Shown here: one piece after another, positions 36,183 through 50,000 of the stretch
Position numbering within the stretch: position 1 is the stretch's first letter
Layout of the letters: the number at the start of each line of letters is the position of its first letter
Origin: Mactra quadrangularis
Lineage: Eukaryota > Mollusca > Bivalvia > Venerida > Mactridae
Reading direction: 5' to 3'
DNA: 64,000 nucleotides
NCBI GenBank assembly: GCA_025267735.1
Contig: CM046308.1
Coordinates: forward strand, 36,197,267-36,261,266
The notes under the pieces: model-generated
Seen by the model: only the letters and a program-made list of their open reading frames with translations
Database searches by the model: none
What the model was told of the DNA's origin: nothing
Translations under genes and position numbers: made by a program

Positions 36183-36632
36183 ATGGGGTGTAACAATACG
36201 GTAAAAACCGTATTGCAATATATTGCGATACACGAAATCCGTATTGCAATATATTGCAATACATATTGTTCTTTGCGCATACATGCATAGCATGAATTAA
36301 GGCACGTGCATCGTCTTAATTTGATCAATATTGTACATAGATATTTGTATTTTCAAATGATCTATACGTATTATGCAAATGTTTGAATAAGTTAGAAAAA
36401 AATTATTTGAATGGACTTTCAAAGATAATTATTCTCTCACTTTACGAAAATATTTCAAGTTTCCGAACACATTTAAACATGTAATCAAACATTTAAATTT
36501 CAGATTCTGATAAAAACAATCAGTATGGAACATAACTAGAAAAACCGGTTCAGAAAAAAACGAACCGGTTAAAAACCGTAAGAAGTCGTATTGCAATATT
36601 AACCGGTATATCGGTTAACCGCTACACCCCTA
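36183..36632 (-). mobile_element. hAT-type MITE, copy 2 (450 bp), inverse orientation
   Basis: Homologous to 28045-28518 in reverse. Flanked by the 8-bp duplication GTAAATAT (36175-36182 and 36633-36640), the hAT target length. The right end is CACCCCTA; the left end reads ATGGGGTG. Confidence 0.85.
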
Positions 36633-38728
36633 GTAAATATAGAAGGTTTTGATTAATTTGACCCTAATCCTTCTATACATGATATGAAATAGTAGGATTT
36701 TTTTATATTTTTGTTTGTTTTTGTTGATGTCATGAGCTTGAACTACCTTATTATAATAATTACACACTTCTCTTACATTAAATCGTGAGTTTTCGTATAT
36801 TTATTAAAGTGGCATGTTATTGTACTTTTAATTTTAGACATATTAGTTTTTGGGTAAACAAGTAAGTCAGCTGTATTATGGCACAGTTTCAAAGTATTTA
36901 TTCTTATGAAAACAAAATTAATTGTTGAGTACGTGTATTTTGCCGAAAGCTTCCAATAAAGCGCGATTTACAAACGAAGACCAATAATAGACTGTAAATA
37001 TTGAATTTAATGTATTCTTGCATAAAGGTTAAGCTCAGGTTAATTCTGTTGGACTATAACATACTAGAAATGTTAAAATAGTTCACGTTCGTGAGGCCAT
37101 GTTCAAAAATACAAATGTATGCCATTTTTTTCTATAATATGCTAAGTAATATTCATGTATTTTATTTACATTTCTATTAAAATATCCAATAAATTCCGCC
37201 TGGTGAATACGTAAACATTTTAACCCAAATTTTAATGTAAATAACTTGTTAATTATTTCTCAATTGTGAATCGCCTATTTGATCATATAATGCTAGTGTT
37301 GCGTAACAATTAATAAGAAATACAATAAATTATGCAACTATTTCATGTACTGCTTTAATCCAGTCTAAAACTTGTATTTTTAGTAGTTCTAGACATTTAA
37401 CGGTATTTAATTCCAACAATAATTCAAATGAAGTGTGCATTATTTGTCACGATTTTGCATTTTTTTTCATTGATAAGACTGCATACAGGGGCCATTCAAA
37501 AATTTGCAAATTACATTTGCACATTTTTTTAAAAAGAGTTTTAGTTTATACAATTAATTGTTTTGTTGCAGCTGTTTCAAGATAGCTATACTACTAGTAC
37601 ATTGTAACATTTGAAAATGAGATAATAATACTTTACTAAGAATTGTTATGCAATATGCATTTATAAAAATACATCTACAGTGTGAATGTAATAATTAATG
37701 GCACTGTATATCGTTGGATTATGTTTTACAGTTTTTTAGGTCCGTCACCAAATTGTCGAAGCCAAAAGCGGATTGAGTCTTGTTTTCAGGTACATATTAT
37801 TTGTTTTGTCATATGCCCTATTGGCCAATAATAGTAATATTGGACTGATAGATTGATTTATCATCGTTTCTGAGATACACCAACACTTTACTTCAAATCT
37901 CCATAAAGAAGAATAACACAACAGAAAAACCGAACTGAATATGACAGAAAATATATTTCAGTGACTTATATAATGCTGTATATCCATGTATGTCACATAT
38001 TTTATATGATGTATGTTGTTCATGGGTCAAATGGCCTTAATATAAATATATTTATATATTATAAATAATGAAATATGAAATAAAGTTACTTATAATGGTA
38101 TGTAATTACAAACAAATGAATATAGACAAGGTGTCATAAAGAAATGTCTATTTTCCCATAAAAGGGCATGGTAGGTGACAAGACTGGAACCCACAACATT
38201 ATAGACCCATCAGTATGGAGCAAAACTAAAGTGATATAAAGCCAGTGGCTTTAGTCGGTGGAACTCGTCACAGAAACACTTGAACTTTGAATGACATCTA
38301 AATATATGAACAATGCAAACACTATTCTTAGTTTTAAAAAAAAGTTAAAAAGAATAAAAAGCAATTAATTTCAACAATTAACATTAATTAAATAAATGAC
38401 CTTTAGATTAATTAGAATCGTGCAAAAATGTAAACAATTTATGTCATTTTGCATGATGGATCATTAAGTCGTCTGCTGTGCGGAAAGAATCCAATCAAAA
38501 TAAGCACAGTGTGAAGACACTGTTGAAGGGCAAGCGTTAAACAACGGACACTTCCGTATTATTCGTAAAATGAACAATACATAAAAGCCAAATTGCATCA
38601 GTCGTAAAACTACGCAAATTTCCGTGAATCTTCGTAAAATCGGAAACATAAAAGTCTAGATGTTAGGACCGATGAAAATACTGTCAATTTTGACTTTGAC
38701 CATTCGCAGCTTGTACCTTTTAATTTAA

Positions 38729-38932
38729 TTCCGTATATGTTCGCATACATTAATCGAAGTGTTTCGGTTTATCTCCATTTGGTTCCGTAAATGTTCGCAT
38801 ACATCAATCGTAGCGCTTCGATTTCCTCCGTTTTGTTCCGTAAATATCCAATCAATAGTAGCGCTTTGGTATTCTCCGTTGAGTTTCGTAAATACTCGCA
38901 TACATCAATCGCAACGCTTCGATTTTCTCCGT
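38729..38932. repeat. Minisatellite of about 54 bp, 4 units
   Basis: Units start TTCCGTAAATGTTCGCATAC and end CGCTTCGATTTTCTCCGT; the third unit has a short deletion. An apparent ORF overlaps it only because the units stay open. Confidence 0.9.
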
Positions 38933-41750
38933 GATTATATGAATGAGGCGTTTTCGAGCAAGACCGAGATATTTTATAGGCTTGACATGAATCCCCATGA
39001 TTATTATTGTTTCATAGCAAATTAATCATAGAGGAATGACTTACTAAGATTTTTAAAAAATAAATCATAATAACTAATTATACCAAAAAGTAAGTATCGT
39101 CGTTAAATATAAATATTTATCAATCTTCAATAAATGATTTATTAATATTACTACATAATTAATGTACATGTTTTTTAAATGAAAAGTACTCGGGTGTGAA
39201 TTATTTTTATTTCGCAATTCAAATATTGCAATACGGCGAGTAAATTGAGAATTTCGTCGAATATGTTGTAGGATATATTTTATTCACCGAATAAGCTCAA
39301 AACACATAGGTTGTATTTTAAAGGTACTCATTCACAGATTTCGACTTAAATATCAACTTTTTCTAAAACTATCAAAATTGCATGGAAATATTTTTGGAAG
39401 CAAATTTTATTGCAAATTGACATCAATCACAAATGATGGTGCTTGAAGTAGTACATATCTACCCAATATGTCACGGTATAGACACGTTTAGTGCATTGTT
39501 GTGACTTTTATTGTATAATACTTGCAACATATAGGCCAGTTTGTCTTAAAGTATTAAGAATTAATTTTTTGACGCAATTATAGACACTGGATGGTATTTT
39601 GAAATTAAAGAAAAAATAAACCATAATCTGTGAACTAGAACCTTTAATAGTGGAATGGCCACGTTATTGAATGAGCTCACAATTTGTAAATAAAAGATCT
39701 TATTTGATAATTGTCGAATATTTTGTTTCTTCCATGCCTTTTCTGTGTTCCGTTAAAAATATTTATAACACAAATATTACGCAACGTAATTGTCTTCAAT
39801 GCAACGAAAATATCTAATTTTATAGTTTTAACGTTAAAATATGAAAAAAATTTTTTAAAGTAAGTGCTTAGTCTATTTTAAGACTTCAAAAGTATGTAAG
39901 TGCGCATAATATGAACAGAATTAATACAAACCAAGCGCCTAAAACACGACAACAATGTTTTGTAACCACAAAATTGCACGTGCATGTATTGTTATATAAC
40001 TATAATTATATGAAATTACCTTAATTATTTTCTTCCGTAGTTGAAAAGTTATTGTCAATTTCGTTGTTATTATATGTTGGTTCCAATTCTTACAGTTTGG
40101 TTATATTATCCCTTATGTACGAAAATAATAATTCCAAAATCCTAAAACTTCTAAATTCACTTCAATTCTTCACAATATCCAATCATTAGCGTTAGCTACA
40201 TTTGTATTTCCAGACGAAAATTAAACATAATGAATATATTTCTGTATTAAGTTTTAGAAGGTGAAATCGAGCAAATAGTCACTAAGTTCTAAAATATAAA
40301 TTTTTGCTTTCCAGTTACCAATCTGTCCTAAGTTATGAAACGTTTGAAATGGTTGTTTTACGAAAAAGACAATAATGCATTAGGGACAGTAAGCGTTAAC
40401 GTAAAAAGAAGCAATCATTCTTTTTCTGATTGTATTTTGTATTTAATTGCCCCAGGTAAGATTTACTTAACATTACAAAGTACGTGATACAGCCATTACT
40501 GTTAATTGAGACAGCGATACGTTCCCCTTTTATTAATCTATCAACATTTGTACCTATATATCAAATAAAAAGAATCATTTCAGATAACGCACGCATATTA
40601 GGAGAATTACTGTTTTTGCTGCACCATTAATGATGGTGTTATTCATAATGATTTAGGGTTGTGATTTTTTTGCAAAATTGAAATTGCAAGCAAGAATGTA
40701 TTTATATAACTAAGTATTTTATGATGTTCTAATCTTCCCAGTACGATGAAGTTCAGTTCAGTTATATAACATATGATTGCGCATTGTTTCTTTACAATAT
40801 GCTGAGCTAGCCAGCTTTAGGCTTGGCTTGCTAGTTTCTAGGCTGTGCTAACCAGTTTATGATAAACTTTTAAGACTTCTGTGGTATCAAAAAGTTTTGA
40901 ATTTTTCCCTACAACGCAACGAAACTACTCATACATGTAATTGGAAAGCCGCTCGGGTGATTCCGTAAGTCAACGAATAATCTGCGGAAGTGATAGCACA
41001 TTTATTGCAGGTGGGTTGTGGTTTACTGAAATTCATAGTACGTTACAAGAGTTCGTATGTCGAACAATAACTACTAGGATTCGACTATTGCGTAAAAAGT
41101 ACTTACCACCTCGGTAAGCTAGGTCGCTAGCGCTAATGACGACGAATCCAAGATTCATAGAATCGACTCATGGGTGTTATCTTCATACATGTACCTTTAT
41201 GGAGTTTGGACATAAACCATATTCTATGGCTATTCTACTTATGTATCGAGTTGAGCTCTCCGTCACTTACAAATGTATTAACTAGCTTAGTATTAGTTTA
41301 AAGCTTAAAGACCCTATATTTAGGCATATCCGGAGATAGAGCATGGGTCTATTATGTGTCTCACGGAGGGTAATGCGATGAAAATTACCACATTTTCCCC
41401 CCCCCATAAATATTGAAGACTGCTGCTCAATCTGCCTGCATAAAAGAGTCTCTCCCCTGCTCCATGGAAGCATATACACACATATATGTATAAGTATATA
41501 TAATAACAGAATAACTAAAAATAAGAGTACATGTGATAATCGCTGACATTGTCATATTCCAGTTTAATATTTCATCAAATGTTACTATATCAATGTGATA
41601 TATAAATTATAACATTATATACAAAGATGATTGATTATTTTAGTGAAGATATATTTAATGTCATTATTTATCACATACATATACATGTGTATTTTAGTCA
41701 TGTATACTTCCTCAATAACCTTCACAAGTTGTCTGTTTTATTTTATTTTG

Positions 41751-42058
41751 TTAGGGGTTTTTTGTATGTTTTAACGCCCTGGTAACATATTGCACAAGTC
41801 ATATTACGGTGGTCAGTCAACCTACTCACTGTACCTGGCAAGGTTCAATCTCTGGATTAAGCTGTTGGACAATTACTAGGCGCATACTTCCGTCAGTAAC
41901 GGACAACTGTCCTACATGATTTAGAATCGTTGGTAGGTGGGAGAATGGTCGTTAATGTAGCAATTGTTTTATGACAGCTCCACGAAGGGATGCCCCGCCC
42001 GGGCATCAAACTTACGACCCCTCGAACAGTAGACTTTTGCGTTACCGACTGAGCTGCT
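41751..42058 (-). mobile_element. tRNA-derived SINE family B, copy 2
   Basis: Homologous to 62809-63115 over its full length (TTTTAACGCC(C/G)T(G/A)G(T/C)AACA, GTCAGTC(A/T)ACCTACTCACTG, GCCCCGCCCGGGC). Confidence 0.8.
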
Positions 42059-42545
42059 TAAAATTCAAACTCAGTACCTGCATAACGAGAGAGCCATGTG
42101 CTTATAATGCACAAGTTATTTGTAACTTGCATATCCGTGACAGTGTAGAAGATAGCGGGAAAAGAGCCATGGAAAAACACTCTAAGCTTCCCTTCTCTAA
42201 GCGCCAAGTGGACTGTATTGGAATTGTTATCGTGCAGGAAAAAAAAACGGGGACTTTCGCCAGTCACTTGTTATTCATATAAATTGGGGTACATTGTATT
42301 TATCGAGGATGTTACAATCTAGTTGTCCTCCATGTCCTCGCAGAATGGGGATTTTACCAGCGTTTGCCGGGTTTAAAAACAATGCCCCAGTTATTCTTCG
42401 GGTGTGGGGTTCGGGTTACGAATAAGTGATACATTAAACAGTTATATACAGTAAATTGTTTATTTGTTTCTTTCTCTAAGTACATTACAAATATGTCAAA
42501 TGAAGTAATAATCAAAGAAATCACAGTATATATATGTACAATATG

Positions 42546-42811
42546 TATCGTGCGTAAATATTGACCCCGACCTGACCTTTCACATTTACATCTACAGTGT
42601 AATAATTATCTACTCTTATCTCGACGAAAGTCAGTACCACGCCTATTCTACACTTCGGGAGCGATCGTAAAATCATAGAAGTGTGTTTGTGTGTTAAGTT
42701 TTAACTCATAATCCCCACAGTCAAGGTGTGATGGAGCATTAATACTACACATTCAATGTAATGAATATTCTTGCATAAAGGTCGGGTCGGGGTCAATATT
42801 TACGCATAATA
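42546..42811 (-). mobile_element. TIR-bearing MITE, copy 2 (266 bp)
   Basis: Same TIRs (TGCGTAAATATTGACCCCGA). The interior is the reverse complement of 6591-6853, including the GAAGTGTAGAATAGGCGTGG segment. Confidence 0.85.
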
Positions 42812-43395
42812 CATGTGTATATCTATTTGTATACAAATTCATATGCATTTACATAAAAAGAAAAAATATGACCTTAGAAATCTTCTAATAGCAAAGACTA
42901 GTGACATGTCATTGTAAGTCGATGCATCTTAATATAAGATTGATCTTAAATAAAACTTACTGGTTGTTTAATTGCTTCATTGTAAAAAATCTATCCATGC
43001 ATTTACAGCATTCAATTGCAAAAGTATGTGTGTGACATCTTTGTCAGAGAACAATGTAAGTTATTTCATAAGAATTTATTTGGTATAAAGTCAGTTGACG
43101 GAATCTAAAAATAAACGTAACTACAAACACAAGTTTTTATTTATAAACAAAACTAAAATTAATTTATCAAACAAAACCACATTATACAACACATTTCTCG
43201 TTATTGACAAATATTGACTAACCACAGGGCGTTGTACTTATATAATTAACATCAAAATAACACCACATTGGTGCATACGTGAATCTACGTCAGTTTGTCA
43301 ATACGTAATGATAATGAAGTGGCCGCCTCCTAATTGACTAAAATACTTCATTGAATCACCATTGGATCACAATTCGATTACTTACATCATTGCTA

Positions 43396-43775
43396 CAGGA
43401 CCCATAAAAAGTTTGGAGACATTTTCACTTTGTAGGCCTACTGAATAGCTTTTAGCTAAAATTTGATGACTGTTTATTTTGAAATGCCTTTTAGTTTTGC
43501 CTTATGTTTTGCTTATCATTAATAATTATAATTTAGACTACTACATAAATAGCATTAAAGTTATATTGTGGAAGATGATTACAATGAAAATGGTTTCGGT
43601 GGCTTTAGAATGTCAAATGTTAAATCTTATAAATGTGTTCCATTCATGAAATTTGTTTTCATTTTATCATGAACCATTCTTAAATATGCTAAAAATAATG
43701 ATTCTGCAAAATTAATCATCAAAATTCAAGAATTGTAGTAAATTTCTTCTGTCTCCAAACTTTTGGTGGGTACTG
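43396..43775 (-). mobile_element. Tc1/mariner-type MITE, copy 3
   Basis: TIRs CAGGACCCATAAAAAGTTTGG (mutated) and CCAAACTTTTGGTGGGTACTG, with TA flanks at 43394-43395 and 43776-43777. Confidence 0.85.
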
Positions 43776-44002
43776 TAGATCAAACACATATAGTGAAAAA
43801 AATGTTTCTTTTAAAATGCGCATTTATACAATTTAAACATGTATACCTAATTTAGTCATGAACATTCATTCAATGGCTCATATTTAAGACATTTTCATTT
43901 TTTGACTTAGTCAATTAAACAAAACAAAAATATAGACATAATTATACACTTTAATAATGTACTTTAACGACGATAACGTGTCTCATGCATAAATAAGGAT
44001 AT

Positions 44003-44310
44003 TTAAAGCCCCATTATCAAAGGTAATACTGTTTTTGGAATGCGAAGAAAATGAACATTTATCTACTTCTAACAACTCTAGTAAACATGATTTTAAATAC
44101 TAATGAAAATATTGCTTAAACATGTTTATGTTAAGTATTGCATATCAAAGTGAAAGTAGATCGAAACCGGACGCAGAATTTGATTGTCAATACTTGAAAC
44201 AAAATTGTTGATCACAGTATGTTTAAGATGAAGTCACATTATAAAAACTTAATCTGAATTACATAACCAAGCACTTAAATTATTCAGTTTAGTATATTGA
44301 ACATTAACGT
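44003..44310 (-). repeat. Unclassified dispersed repeat, copy 2
   Basis: Inverse homolog of 20085-20405 (TTTAAAGCCCCATTATC, CAAAGTGAAAGTAGATCGA, GTTTAAGATGAAGTCA). A partial third copy matches 62580-62635. Confidence 0.65.
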
Positions 44311-44674
44311 ATAAATGAATACATAGTGCGCTCTTAAAAAATATCCAACTTATTTAAGAATAAGATTGGACACTTAGTCAAACTATATTAGACAGCAGAT
44401 TGGTTTGAACTGTTCATTGTTTCTCTTGCGCATGTTATATTTTGATAACTTCGTGATTGTAAAACACTTTTCAAGTCTACTGTAAATGAAAATATCTTAA
44501 TATAGTGTATTGAAACAGTACACATACACTGCATTACTGATAACCCTAGTGACGTATAATCACAGTTAATCCAGTCATTGCGGTTGTATCCTGCTTTACT
44601 CATATAAGCCATCATTGCATTGATGAATTCATTTATTTCTATCATTTGAATCATAGTGAAAGTAGAATATCATA

Positions 44675-44945
44675 GGCGGATCTAGCGTGGGGGGATCAGG
44701 GGGGGGGGGTCCGGACACCCCCTGGAATTTCTAAAATGTACCTGTTCATAAGTGTATTTCTTGACTGTAAGTCATTTTAAAGTAGTATGATGCAAACTTT
44801 CTCGGTGCTTAACATAGATTTAATGGTTATGTAGTTTTTATTATTAATATGTTGCATTATTCTGCAAAAAGTGTATAATGTGGTTGTGGTTCGAAAGTTT
44901 GGCCCCCCCGCCCCCCCCCCCCTAGAAAAAATCCTTGATACGTCC
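44675..44945 (+). mobile_element. GGCGGATCCAG repeat, copy 2
   Basis: Same G-run start, the same TTTCTCGGTGCTTAACATAG core, and a terminal CCTTGATACGTCC that is a decayed inverted end. Confidence 0.8.
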
Positions 44946-46402
44946 CTGAACATGTTGTTTGATTAATGAATCAGAGAGTCTAAGTATCCAATATCTAAAT
45001 GACAGAAGACAGGAGACCTTTTGCATACCCAGAAGATAATATTGATTCTCAATATATCGTGATATCGGTATATTGTAAGTAGGAAAGCGGAGGGGGCAAT
45101 TGTAGCAAAAGTTAGTATCTTTTATAAAAAATTTGAAGGTACGTCTTGAAACAAATCACTAATATAATAAAATAGATATGTGGATCAGATTCGACACATT
45201 TCAACAACTATTTCAACGTCTATTTCATTTCTGATACATTTTCAATGGCCTTTACTCAGTAAGAAATATAACGACAGCTTTTCCGAAATTGAATAACACA
45301 AACAAATAGTGAAAATTGACCGGAGGCAAAATTTACTATTTAAATAATATTTACAGACATTGAATCGGTTAGCTTTTTGCACCGTGTAATGTATCTATTT
45401 GTCAAAGATCAGATATCCCTAAACTAAAGTATCTGGGCAAAGTTTTCTGAACGTAATTTTCTGTGATGTAAGGGAGACAAATGTGTTAACCACATTTTTC
45501 ACGAGTTATCTCGCTTAGTAGCGTAGTAGATTTATGTACATTACTGTATGTATTTATAAACTATTTTGAATATTTTATGTAAATCAGTTTTAAATTACGT
45601 TGACATACATAAATATTACAGTATGCTATACTATTTTAACTGTGCATTAAACAGTATAATGTGTAACATAACATAACAGTTGCTGAATGAACGTTACTAA
45701 AAATGAACCTCATGAATTATGCAAAATTAAGACTTCGATTTGAAACATTGAATATTGTTAAATCGTTGTATATGAAGTTTTAACCTGAGGGAAAATGGTG
45801 TTGAAACCATGCTAAATAAATAATTGTATATCATTCACATTTGAAAAGTTAAATACAATTCACGCATCATGGCGTGTCTCCATACTATGTTTAAGGCATA
45901 CATTTTATCTATTTATATGTATGTCTTAAATATACACAAATATGGTATGATATATGTCGCTATATACATGAAAAGATAAAATACTTGAAAAATCTACTTG
46001 AAATGTTTGAGTTTTATCTTATGCATATACCCGGTGATAAATCAAGGAACAAACATGTGTCAGTGACGATGTGGTTATGTGACATGAGTTGTACAGTATA
46101 CTCGTACATATATAAAATGATGTGACTAGTGTCTGTATTTTGAGGACATAAATTACTTGACTTAGCTCATATTGACATTATTGTTCTTCATTGTATTAGG
46201 CTAGTGTTCTCTTTTCTTCAAAGTCTACAATAACTTCCTGGTTTCTTTGTTGAGTTGTTTCATAACATGAATAGTTTTTACATATTATAGTGGAAATTGG
46301 ATATTAAGTATAGGACTACGTACGCTAATTGTATAGCTAAACGAATGTTTGTAGCTGTATGCATTATTTTCCCCTGCATTTAAAATATTGGTTTTGTGAA
46401 GT

Positions 46403-47098
46403 ATGTCTCTATTCGTACCTGTGGTACATGATATGTCAGGTGAACTAGTTGAGTATCAGGCGGATGTTACCTCAAATAAAGGTAAGGGTTGTGAAGAGTG
46501 TGGAAAGAACAGTAAAAAGACGAGGAAACTACCAGGGTGTCAACATGTGCTATGTGTTAAGTGCATAATTAAAAACTTAGACAAGTCAAGTACCTGGGTT
46601 GATGATAAGGATAATACAATACCGTGTCCCAACTGTGGTACGGAATCAAATAAATTGGATTTATCCTTGCTTATTAAGTCTGACAGATCACCAACAATGT
46701 CCAGAGCTTCAAAGGCTCCAACACAATCGAATGGACGACGTGAGAGCTCCGACTCTTTAAAAGTGAACGTGAGATCGACTTTAAATAACAAAGGACAAAA
46801 TAATACTCGATTCTACACACAATCTGAACTTCGACAGCCTGTGACAGAGAAACTTTCTGATCACGTGATGCCGAGAAAGTCTGCAATGCCAAGGTTAGGT
46901 GGACACCGGTCTGCCGTGAGATATTCACGTCATGAAAATTACAATGGATTTCCTACCAAATTAAGTACAGATACAAATCAGTGCCTGTACTTTAGTGGTA
47001 GTAGACTTGAAGAAGGTAATACCATACTAGCTGATTGGAGGAATCGTGTATTAAAGGTTTATTCTAGATCTGGACAATATGTGTGTGTCAGTGAAAAG
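46403..47098 (+). CDS. RING-NHL gene: exon 1
   Basis: 232 codons exactly (phase 0 end), with donor AAAAG/GTAAGT. It holds the RING (residues 30-78), the charged linker, and the first NHL-like strand pair ending QYVCVSEK. Reading through the donor, the frame stays open into the intron for 26 more codons, so an intron-retained truncated form is conceivable. Confidence 0.85.
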
Positions 47099-50000
47099 GT
47101 AAGTTATATTTTGAATCATAAACCCAAGTCTGTCAACCTATACTTTCTTAATTATTTCTATACTTTTAAGGTATAGACCTTTATCCAAGACTCCATGGAT
47201 TGTAATTATTTATAGGCAGATATAATTTGAACGAACTATTTTTCATTAAAAATCAAACCATTGGGCAAACACTTTGAAAATCCACATGAAATATGGCACG
47301 TAATGAATAAAGTCCATACTTACGAGTTATCATATAACAGGACTTGTCCCATGTACGTATGTACATTGTATAATTTTATATCATATACCTATATTTTTAT
47401 GATAAAGTTTATAGCCCCTAAATATCAGTCTTTAAAATAAGTCTACAAATATCATCCTCATAAACTATACATGTAAAACAAGTATAACCAACACTTCAGC
47501 TACTAAGTGCGTATCATTCATTTCAAACAAATTTTCCTCATTGACTATTATATTGTATGTACATTAATTATCGTTTTACATTCTGTATGCAGGAGATAAT
47601 CGCTTAAACTATATAAAACTTTAACTGACAAATAATGTGAAACAAACTTCAAAATTTATAAATCTTCCTTGGTATTGAGTTCTAATGACAACAGCTTAAC
47701 CCATTGACTGTATAAACTATATATGATGGCATATTTCTGCCAAAAGATAACCACATAAGTTAATAGTTAATTAAGAGGTTTACTAGTTCCGGTAACTAGT
47801 TAACCTCTTAAATCAATAAAGTTAAAATGTAAACTAGTTACCCTACCTAGGTAACCATATAATGATAAACAAGTATTAGCATTTCCAAAAATGCTTGAAA
47901 TCGACGTTTAGCCTTGTATTACAACATCTCCTTCCAAGTATATAGGTGTTGTCCAGGTCTTGTTCGGATTATGCACGTAAAACAGCATTATGGTAGACTC
48001 TAGAATTGTTCCTGTCTATTTGGCATATAGGAACTTCATTCAATTTTTTAGCAAACCAAAATATTCCGGCGAACGATTACCGATACAGTATGAATCAGTG
48101 GGGCGTTCCCAATGGTTATCGTTAAGCGAACAGCGATATTTATGAGGGGCGTGACTTAAACCTGTCTCAGTGGATACTGGTTACGCCTCTCAGCTGATTG
48201 GATACAGATAATCTTCTCCCGTAAAAATAGATTCGTCCATTAGTAGGGAAGATAAGTTTGCTTTTTTTTCAACAAATGGGAGTTTTAAAAAGAAAACAAA
48301 CATGTTACAGTTAGTTTTGCATTTTCTGGGTCTTAAATGCAGCTTTCTTGAAACTGGTACTCACTCCTATTCTGATTATTGTATTTTCTGGTAATACCCG
48401 TCAAAAGATGGCGTCCAGACGAGTCAATTCACGCACCCCTAAATTGACAATTTGCCGTCCATTTTTCTATCATGTGACCTCAAATGCATCGTTTTGATTG
48501 GCTAAAGGCAACCGGTGTCGACTACAAAATGCTCAAATCTTGATAATTGTATATATCGACGTACAGGTACGTCGATAATAACTTGTTAGATATGTGGTTA
48601 TCTGTTGGCAGGAATATGCCACCATAGCTTTATACATGTGTAAAGAACTACGAGAACTGTAACTCATAATAATTGTACAAAACAATAATTAACTGGCAGT
48701 GTTCGTCTTTATTTCAGCTTGATGAAGGACCACTGTATATGACTGTCATATCTAACAAAGTGATTATTGTAACATTTGGGGCTAGAAAACGAGAGATTGT
48801 TTATCTATCCTACAACTTCTCTATGAGAGTCTTATCAGTACTTGGTTCAGCTAATAACATGACTGGATTCTTGTACGCTACGACAAAGTAAGTGAGCTCA
48901 GAATATGACATTTTCACTCGTTGCATTGTCACTCTTGAAAATATGTTTTCAGCGCTTAGTCTACTCACTAAAATTGACGAATACGTATTTCGCATATTTC
49001 TTCATGAATTATGTTTAAAAGTACATAAGTGAATCAAGGAAAATATATATTAAGACAATACTAGACTCTATGATCATTTTGATACGAAAACACTTTAAAA
49101 TATATCCGTCTTTTATCTCAACCAACACGTGTCTTAAGCACATACTGTTATCTATTATAGTGCAGTCGTATTGCTGTAATACATATTGATGTAATATTAA
49201 ATACGGTGTAACCTCGTATATTCGGTCATCTTTCAGTTCAAGCATAGCCTTAAATCTTATTGAGGTTTTCCCTAATTGTTTAATATGTTGATGTTTAAAA
49301 GTTAGTTAGAAGTGAAGCGTTCGGTATTCCGTGGATTCAAATTCTCTAAGGGTGCGGTTCCTAAGAGTACTCTGATAAGGCTTTAGGAACACTTTCAGTT
49401 GAAATACAGGATATGATGATAAAAGTAATGTATAAATTAGTATATTCGTAATTAATTATCAATATCAATTTTCTAGAGATTTTGATCATAAACATAATCT
49501 CCGCCATTTCTTGCTTTGGTCAACCGCTTAGTCCGTCCTTATACAGATCAGGAGCGCTGTCTTGTGCAGTTGAACTTGACAATGTAGTTGATTGTTTTGT
49601 ATGAGGTTGATATTACTGTTCCTAGACCCATGTGATCGAAAATCCCGGCTCCAGACATCTTAAACAATCGTTATTAAAACATGACATTAAAGCCACGGCT
49701 TTCACGAATATGAATTGTCGTAAAATAGAAGACAAAACAGGGTTCTGAGTTAAATTTCGTCCCCTTAAGGCAAAAAGGTACCATCTTGTACAGATTTAAG
49801 AAAAATATGATACCTTTTGCATTAGGAGGCGAATTATATGCTCGAGAGTAAAAATTGAGAACGAACTCGATGCTCCGAACTCCGTTTTGTTCACAAAAGA
49901 AAGCTCCATAAATATTTAAAAACGTTTTATCATATCTGAAATCAATGCTCAATTATACATTCATACTGTATCATTATGAATTAATAATGGTGTTATACTA

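Larger units (their letters stand above)
25169..46402. other. 21-kb region without a supportable gene
   Basis: Repeats as listed separately. The remaining DNA is A+T-rich with scattered short ORFs lacking splice support or recognisable domains. A minus-strand ORF at 32659-32898 (KLWNSLYSLLQPI, CIRRIGVYNFTHS) and a minus-strand segment at 41117-41165 ending in GGTG/GTAAGT are the least random-looking unassigned pieces. Confidence 0.6.

Noticed and set aside
38759..39025. 88-residue ORF with repeated SIVAL segments
   Set aside because: Translation of the minisatellite of about 54 bp at 38729-38932.
46540..46928. Minus-strand ORFs of 83-84 residues
   Set aside because: Antisense shadows of RING-NHL exon 1.
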